Below are positions 49,569-52,670 of a DNA stretch of 52,670 nt, one piece after another; within the stretch, counting starts at the first letter, position 1; each line of letters begins with the position of its first letter. This DNA is from an uncultured Collinsella sp. (GTDB lineage Bacteria > Actinomycetota > Coriobacteriia > Coriobacteriales > Coriobacteriaceae), in contig URYW01000005.1 of assembly GCA_900552145.1 (NCBI GenBank), positions 1 through 52,670 of the forward strand. The letters are read 5' to 3'. The notes beneath the pieces are model-generated. The model ran no database searches. It saw only the letters and a program-made list of their open reading frames with translations, and was not told where the DNA came from. The position numbers and the translations under genes are program-made.

Positions 49569-49816
49569 AGGGACCCCCTCGTTAGACACCCGCCGATATT
49601 GTTCTGCGGACGGTGCGGGCGATGTCCCATTATCAACCGTTGGCGGCGCGCCTGCGCCTACCCTTACCAAAAAACTCGCCCGTTCACAGAATTGCGAGCG
49701 GTCAAACCCAAATCCTTGGGTATAACTGCAACAAGATAAAGTGTCCGGCGGCCGACGCGCCCGCGCCCGCCCGATGCACGAGCCCCGCGCCCGTGCGATA
49801 GACCAAGGAGGAAACC

Positions 49817-50254
49817 ATGAACGAGGGCTACACCAAGGTATTTGTTTCACTCGACGGTACTGAGCAGCAGGATTTTGTGCTCGCACGCGCCATCAAGGTC
49901 GCCGCGAACAACGGCGCCAAGCTAATCATCGGCCACGTTATCGATTCCACGGCGCTCGAGAGCGCCGGTTCCTATCCGGTCGATCTGGTCAACGGCCTAG
50001 AGGAGGCATTTAAGAACTCCATCGCCAAGCAGCTCGAAGAGGCCAAGGCCAATCCCGATATTCCCGAGGTCGAGGTCATGATTCGCGCCGGCCGCATTCG
50101 CGAGACGCTCAAGGACGAGATGCTCGACGTGGTTAAGCCCGACCTGGTGCTCTGCGGCGCCCGCGGCCTGTCCTCGATCAAGTATGCGCTGCTGGGTTCG
50201 ATTTCGACGTTCCTGCTGCGCAACACGGACTGCGACATCTTGGTCGTGAAGTAG
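49817..50254 (+). CDS. Universal stress protein (UspA family)
   Basis: 145 residues; AAGGAGG precedes the ATG. VFVSLDGTEQQDFVLARAI opens the fold, and the nucleotide loop is LCGARGLSSIKYALLGSISTFLL (Gly-2x-Gly pattern then GS), so ATP binding is likely. It ends with DCDILVVK as the family does. Stress role; single gene. Its terminator lies inside the 3' end of the opposing histidine kinase gene. Confidence 0.93.
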   Translation: MNEGYTKVFVSLDGTEQQDFVLARAIKVAANNGAKLIIGHVIDSTALESAGSYPVDLVNGLEEAFKNSIAKQLEEAKANPDIPEVEVMIRAGRIRETLKDEMLDVVKPDLVLCGARGLSSIKYALLGSISTFLLRNTDCDILVVK

Positions 50255-50267
50255 GTTCCTTCCCGCC

Positions 50268-50358
50268 GGCGCAAGGCCTGCGGGGTTATCACGCCGACGT
50301 CCTCGCCGCTTCGCGGCTGCGGGATGTCGGCTTAGATAACCCCTCCCGGCCTTGCGCC
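50268..50358. repeat. 91-bp hairpin-forming inverted repeat
   Basis: Nested pairing arms: GGCGCAAGGCC with GGCCTTGCGCC; GGGTTATC with GATAACCC; GCCGAC with GTCGGC; and CCGC-TTCG-GCGG at the tip. It begins 13 bases after the uspA stop and contains the stop (50332) of the opposite histidine kinase gene. GGCGCAAGGCCTGC also occurs at 12314 in the PTS leader, so parts of it may be dispersed. Confidence 0.8.
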
Positions 50359-51498
50359 TTCGTCACCGCACCTCAGCGAGTTGGCTGATAAAAGATGGCG
50401 TGCCGCCCCGTTTGGGGCGGCACGTTTTTGTTTGGGCGGACGTCTGCCGCGTGCGTACTCGAAGTATTGGAATTTGTTGGTCGAGAAGGCGAACGTTACG
50501 ACGAAGCCTTCGCCGGGCTCGGATGCCGCGGTGACGTCGATGCCCATCTTGGAGCACAGGCGCGCCACCAGATAGAGACCGATGCCCGTTGCGCGCTTGG
50601 TGGTGCGGCCGTTGTCGCCGGTAAAGCCCTTCTCGAACACGCGCGGCAGGTCGGCCGCGCTCACGCCGCAGCCGTTGTCCGCGACGGTAAGCTCGATGCG
50701 CTCGCTCGCCAGGCCCTCGTCCAGCAACGCACCCGAAAACACGATCTTTGCGCCGTCCTCACGCGCATTTTTAATGCTGTTCTGAATGAGCTGGCCCAGA
50801 ATAAACTCGAGCCACTTCTCGTCGGTAAAGACCTCAAAGTCGAGGTTCTCGCACACCGGGGCCACGTGCGCCGCGATGAGCTCACGCGCGTTGGCTTTAA
50901 TCGCGCCCGTCACCAAGGTTTTGAGATCCCAGCGGCGAATCAGGTAGTCGCGCTCCACGACTTCCGAGCGCGCATAGTACAGCGCCTGGTCGATATAGCG
51001 CTCCACGCGGGCAAGCTCGCGGCCCAGGTCATCCACACGCGACAGATCGTCTTCGCTGCCGTCCAGGTTTTCCAAAATCAGATGGGCTGCTGCCAGGGGC
51101 AGCTTGGCCTCGTGGACCCAGCTCTCGATATAGTCGCGATAGTCATCGGTCTGGCGCCTGCCTTCGGCAACCTCGTCACAAGCGGTTTTGCCCACCCGAC
51201 GCAAGACCTCATACTCGAGCTCGCCCTCGGCATAGGTCGGACATTGCACCATCTCCTGCACCCATGCGGGACTCTCGAGCTCCTCTGCCGCACGCTCCAG
51301 CTGGCGCAGAAAACGACGACGGCGCGCGTATTCGATCACGATGCCAAGCATGCCAAAGATAAAGGACACGCCGACCGCCACGACCACGATAGAGACGGGT
51401 GCACCGGCGACCGTCAGCACAAAGCAGCTCAGCAGCACGCCGCACGTCCACACGGCGACGGGAAGCAGCGCGTCTTTAAAGAACTTGCCAAACGACAT
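50332..51498 (-). CDS. Membrane sensor histidine kinase
   Basis: 388 residues. Two membrane helices at the N-terminus (ALLPVAVWTCGVLLSCFVLTVAG; PVSIVVVAVGVSFIFGML) leave almost no outer domain, as in intramembrane-sensing (BceS-like) kinases. H-box: YIESWVHEAKLPLAAAHL. N-box: ILGQLIQNSIKNAR. G boxes: VADNGCGVSAADL and KRATGIGLYLV. The last about 40 residues (RGRRPPKQKRAAPNG onward) are read from a terminator and a hairpin repeat and probably are not part of the fold. It follows the response regulator gene by 9 bases. Confidence 0.9.
   Translation of the reverse strand: MSFGKFFKDALLPVAVWTCGVLLSCFVLTVAGAPVSIVVVAVGVSFIFGMLGIVIEYARRRRFLRQLERAAEELESPAWVQEMVQCPTYAEGELEYEVLRRVGKTACDEVAEGRRQTDDYRDYIESWVHEAKLPLAAAHLILENLDGSEDDLSRVDDLGRELARVERYIDQALYYARSEVVERDYLIRRWDLKTLVTGAIKANARELIAAHVAPVCENLDFEVFTDEKWLEFILGQLIQNSIKNAREDGAKIVFSGALLDEGLASERIELTVADNGCGVSAADLPRVFEKGFTGDNGRTTKRATGIGLYLVARLCSKMGIDVTAASEPGEGFVVTFAFSTNKFQYFEYARGRRPPKQKRAAPNGAARHLLSANSLRCGDEGARPGGVI
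50400..50430 (+). terminator. Terminator of uspA, inside the kinase 3' end
   Basis: GTGCCGCCCC and GGGGCGGCAC form a 10-bp stem with a GTTT loop, followed by GTTTTTG. It points toward uspA transcripts on the plus strand. On the minus strand it codes kinase residues AAPNGAA. Confidence 0.85.
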
Positions 51499-51507
51499 AG
51501 CCGGCCC

Positions 51508-52179
51508 CTAGACCGAATAGCCTTGGCCGCGGTGCGTTGTCAAATACCCCTTGATGCCGATTTTTTAGAGCGTGGTGCGCAGGCGGTTGATGTTGACGGT
51601 GAGCGTATTGTCGTCCACGAAGGCGTCGGAGTCCCACAGGTCCTGCATGATGGCCGAGCGCGAAACAATCTTGCCCGCGCGGCTCAGAAGCAGTGAGAGG
51701 ATACGCAGCTCGTTTTTGGTGAGCTCGGTGCTAGTGCCGGTTTGCGTGTTGGTAACCATGGAGCGGGCGAGGTCGAGCTCCAGCCCCTTGTGGACAAGTG
51801 TGCTGCGCTCGCCTGCCGCCGCGGTGCGACGCAGCAGTGCGTTGATGCGCGCCACGAGCACACGGGCGCTGTAGGGCTTGGGAACAAAGTCGTCCGCGCC
51901 GAGCGTCATGGCCATGACCTCGTCGATCTCGGTCGTGCGCGACGTGAGGACGATAATGGGAACCTCGGATTCGCGGCGAACCTCGTGGCAGATATGCTGG
52001 CCGTCCTTGACGGGAAGTGTGAGGTCGAGCAGCACCAGGTCGGGCGCGGCGGCGAGAATATCGCGCGAGACATGCTCAAACGATTCGCAGGCCTCGATTT
52101 CAAACCCGGCGCGGGCAAGGATGTCGATAAGCTCACGACGAATGGGCTCGTCGTCCTCAACGACATAGATCAGCGCCAT
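51508..52179 (-). pseudogene. OmpR-family response regulator with in-frame stop near the end
   Basis: The main frame runs from the ATG 52179 to TAA at 51565 (204 residues). It has a receiver domain with LVLLDLTLP (phosphorylated Asp) and the Lys in FVPKPYSAR, then an OmpR winged helix (LTKNELRILSLLLSRAGKIVSR...DNTLTVNINRLR). After the TAA the same frame codes the missing end, KIGIKGYLTTHRGQGYSV, and stops with TAG at 51508-51510. The family has Glu or a like residue at the stop codon, so GAA to TAA is the simplest cause. The wing hairpin (RGQGY) is lost unless the stop is read through. GGAGG precedes the ATG. Confidence 0.85.
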
Positions 52180-52221
52180 GTGTCCTCCCATTTCGCGTAA
52201 CTTGCACCTTCCACACCATTA

Positions 52222-52257
52222 TGCCCACGGCGTCGCAACGATACGACCCCGTGGGCA
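52222..52257. promoter_or_regulatory. Hairpin and -10-like box before the response regulator
   Basis: TGCCCACGG and CCGTGGGCA form a 9-bp inverted repeat. On the minus strand it is followed at once by CATAAT, a possible -10, about 38 bases before the start. The palindrome is a candidate self-regulation site. Confidence 0.45.
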
Positions 52258-52298
52258 CCTAATATGACAAAAGTGTTCGATAGCCTTAAGAGAAAATA

Positions 52299-52329
52299 GG
52301 GGCCGACCGGTCCTAAACCGATCGGCCCC
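52299..52329 (-). terminator. Terminator upstream of the response regulator gene
   Basis: GGGGCCGACCGGT and ACCGATCGGCCCC form a stem with one mismatch, with CTATTTTC as minus-strand tail. It belongs to the minus-strand frame ending at 52416. Confidence 0.8.
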
Positions 52330-52415
52330 ATCACTTCGACCTCGAGCCTCTACTCGAGCGTACGCATGTATGCAGAGATGGAATGATTCTTTAATCCCCG
52401 TCCCAGAAAAATCAT

Positions 52416-52500
52416 TTAGCGACGGGCGCGGAGCTTTTCGTAGCCGTCGGCGAAGAAGGTGACCATAGCAGCGTCCGCCTCGGCGGCATCGGTATCGGTT
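52416..52500 (-). CDS. C-terminal fragment of an unrecognised protein
   Basis: The minus strand ends in ADAAMVTFFADGYEKLRARR and a TAA at 52416, followed by a good terminator. That looks like a real C-terminus. Upstream it soon merges with the reverse of a transporter gene on the plus strand, so only about 20-27 residues can be assigned. Family not recognised. Confidence 0.4.
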
Positions 52501-52670
52501 ATGCCGGCGGCGCGGGCGTGCTTATTCTCGGTCTCTTCCTCGGCATGAAGCCGGGTAACATTCCCTGGGACGTGATCCTGATCATCGCGTCGGTGATCTC
52601 GGCCATTTCCGCCATGCAGCTCGCGGGCGGTCTCGACTACCTCGTTCGCATCGCCGAACGCATCCTTCGT
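52476..52670 (+). pseudogene. 5'-truncated Dcu-type anaerobic C4-dicarboxylate transporter
   Basis: The plus strand reads RLGGIGIGYAGGAGVLILGL, then KPGNIPWDVILIIASVISAI and MQLAGGLDYLVRIAERILR to the window edge. These match the early part of Dcu-family fumarate/succinate antiporters. The usual first 20 or so residues and start codon are missing: in place of them the frame runs into the end of the opposite-strand frame, with a stop at 52393-52395 and no ATG. It is a broken gene, a rearrangement joint, or an assembly joint. The remainder lies outside the window. Confidence 0.6.

Overview
The window looks like chromosomal DNA of a gut Coriobacteriia, most probably Collinsella. It is GC-rich, the genes are tightly packed with AGGAG-type ribosome sites and some GTG/TTG starts, and it has many sugar PTS genes, a long-form HPF, a PSP1/RicT protein with a basic tail, an archaeal-type topoisomerase IA and a Mn-type pyrophosphatase. 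The genus is inferred from this overall character, not from a marker gene.

Layout. 1-1.7 kb: a mannose-type PTS IIB paralogue that has lost its phosphorylated histidine, a tRNA-Thr(CGT) and a short AT-richer stretch with unrecognised small ORFs. 1.7-12.3 kb: an amino-sugar locus. It holds YhcH, a 43-codon remnant of nagA, a PfkB-type kinase, a LacX-like epimerase, a flavodoxin (opposite strand), NagA, AgaS, a GntR/HutC regulator and a PTS operon IIA-YajC-IIB-IIC-IID. Together they would import and phosphorylate GalNAc (or a related sugar), deacetylate it, deaminate/isomerise it to tagatose-6-P and phosphorylate that again; the aldolase is not in the window. Operator-like TGGTAGTAACCA sites lie upstream of agaS and of the PTS operon.

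12.4-27.6 kb: housekeeping. SurA-like membrane protein; an operon of a 3-hydroxyisobutyrate-dehydrogenase-family enzyme with a His/Cys tail, a membrane protein, a HEAT protein and NAD-isocitrate dehydrogenase; DegV; HPF; a solute-binding lipoprotein; a PD-(D/E)XK-like protein beside a MITE-like element; ComF; the tmk-holB-ricT operon; a zinc-ribbon membrane protein flanked by twin palindromes.

27.7-38 kb: topoisomerase IA, hypB-hypA, tatA-tatC, a STAS protein, an aminotransferase, a second MITE-like element, NhaA and pyrophosphatase. 38-45 kb: ROK glucokinase, a cellobiose-type PTS (IIA, IIB, IIC) with GH1 6-phospho-beta-glucosidase and a divergent GntR regulator, and ManA. 45-52.7 kb: PcrA/UvrD helicase, UppP, UspA, a two-component system whose response regulator carries an in-frame stop, and a 5'-truncated Dcu-type transporter at the edge.

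The most distinctive layer is non-coding. At least four palindromic repeat types recur, most containing GGGAC/GTCCC, some reaching into gene ends. There are two roughly 220-bp elements bounded by inverted repeats, and two very long hairpins (132 and 91 bp). No CRISPR array, transposase, integrase or rRNA was seen.
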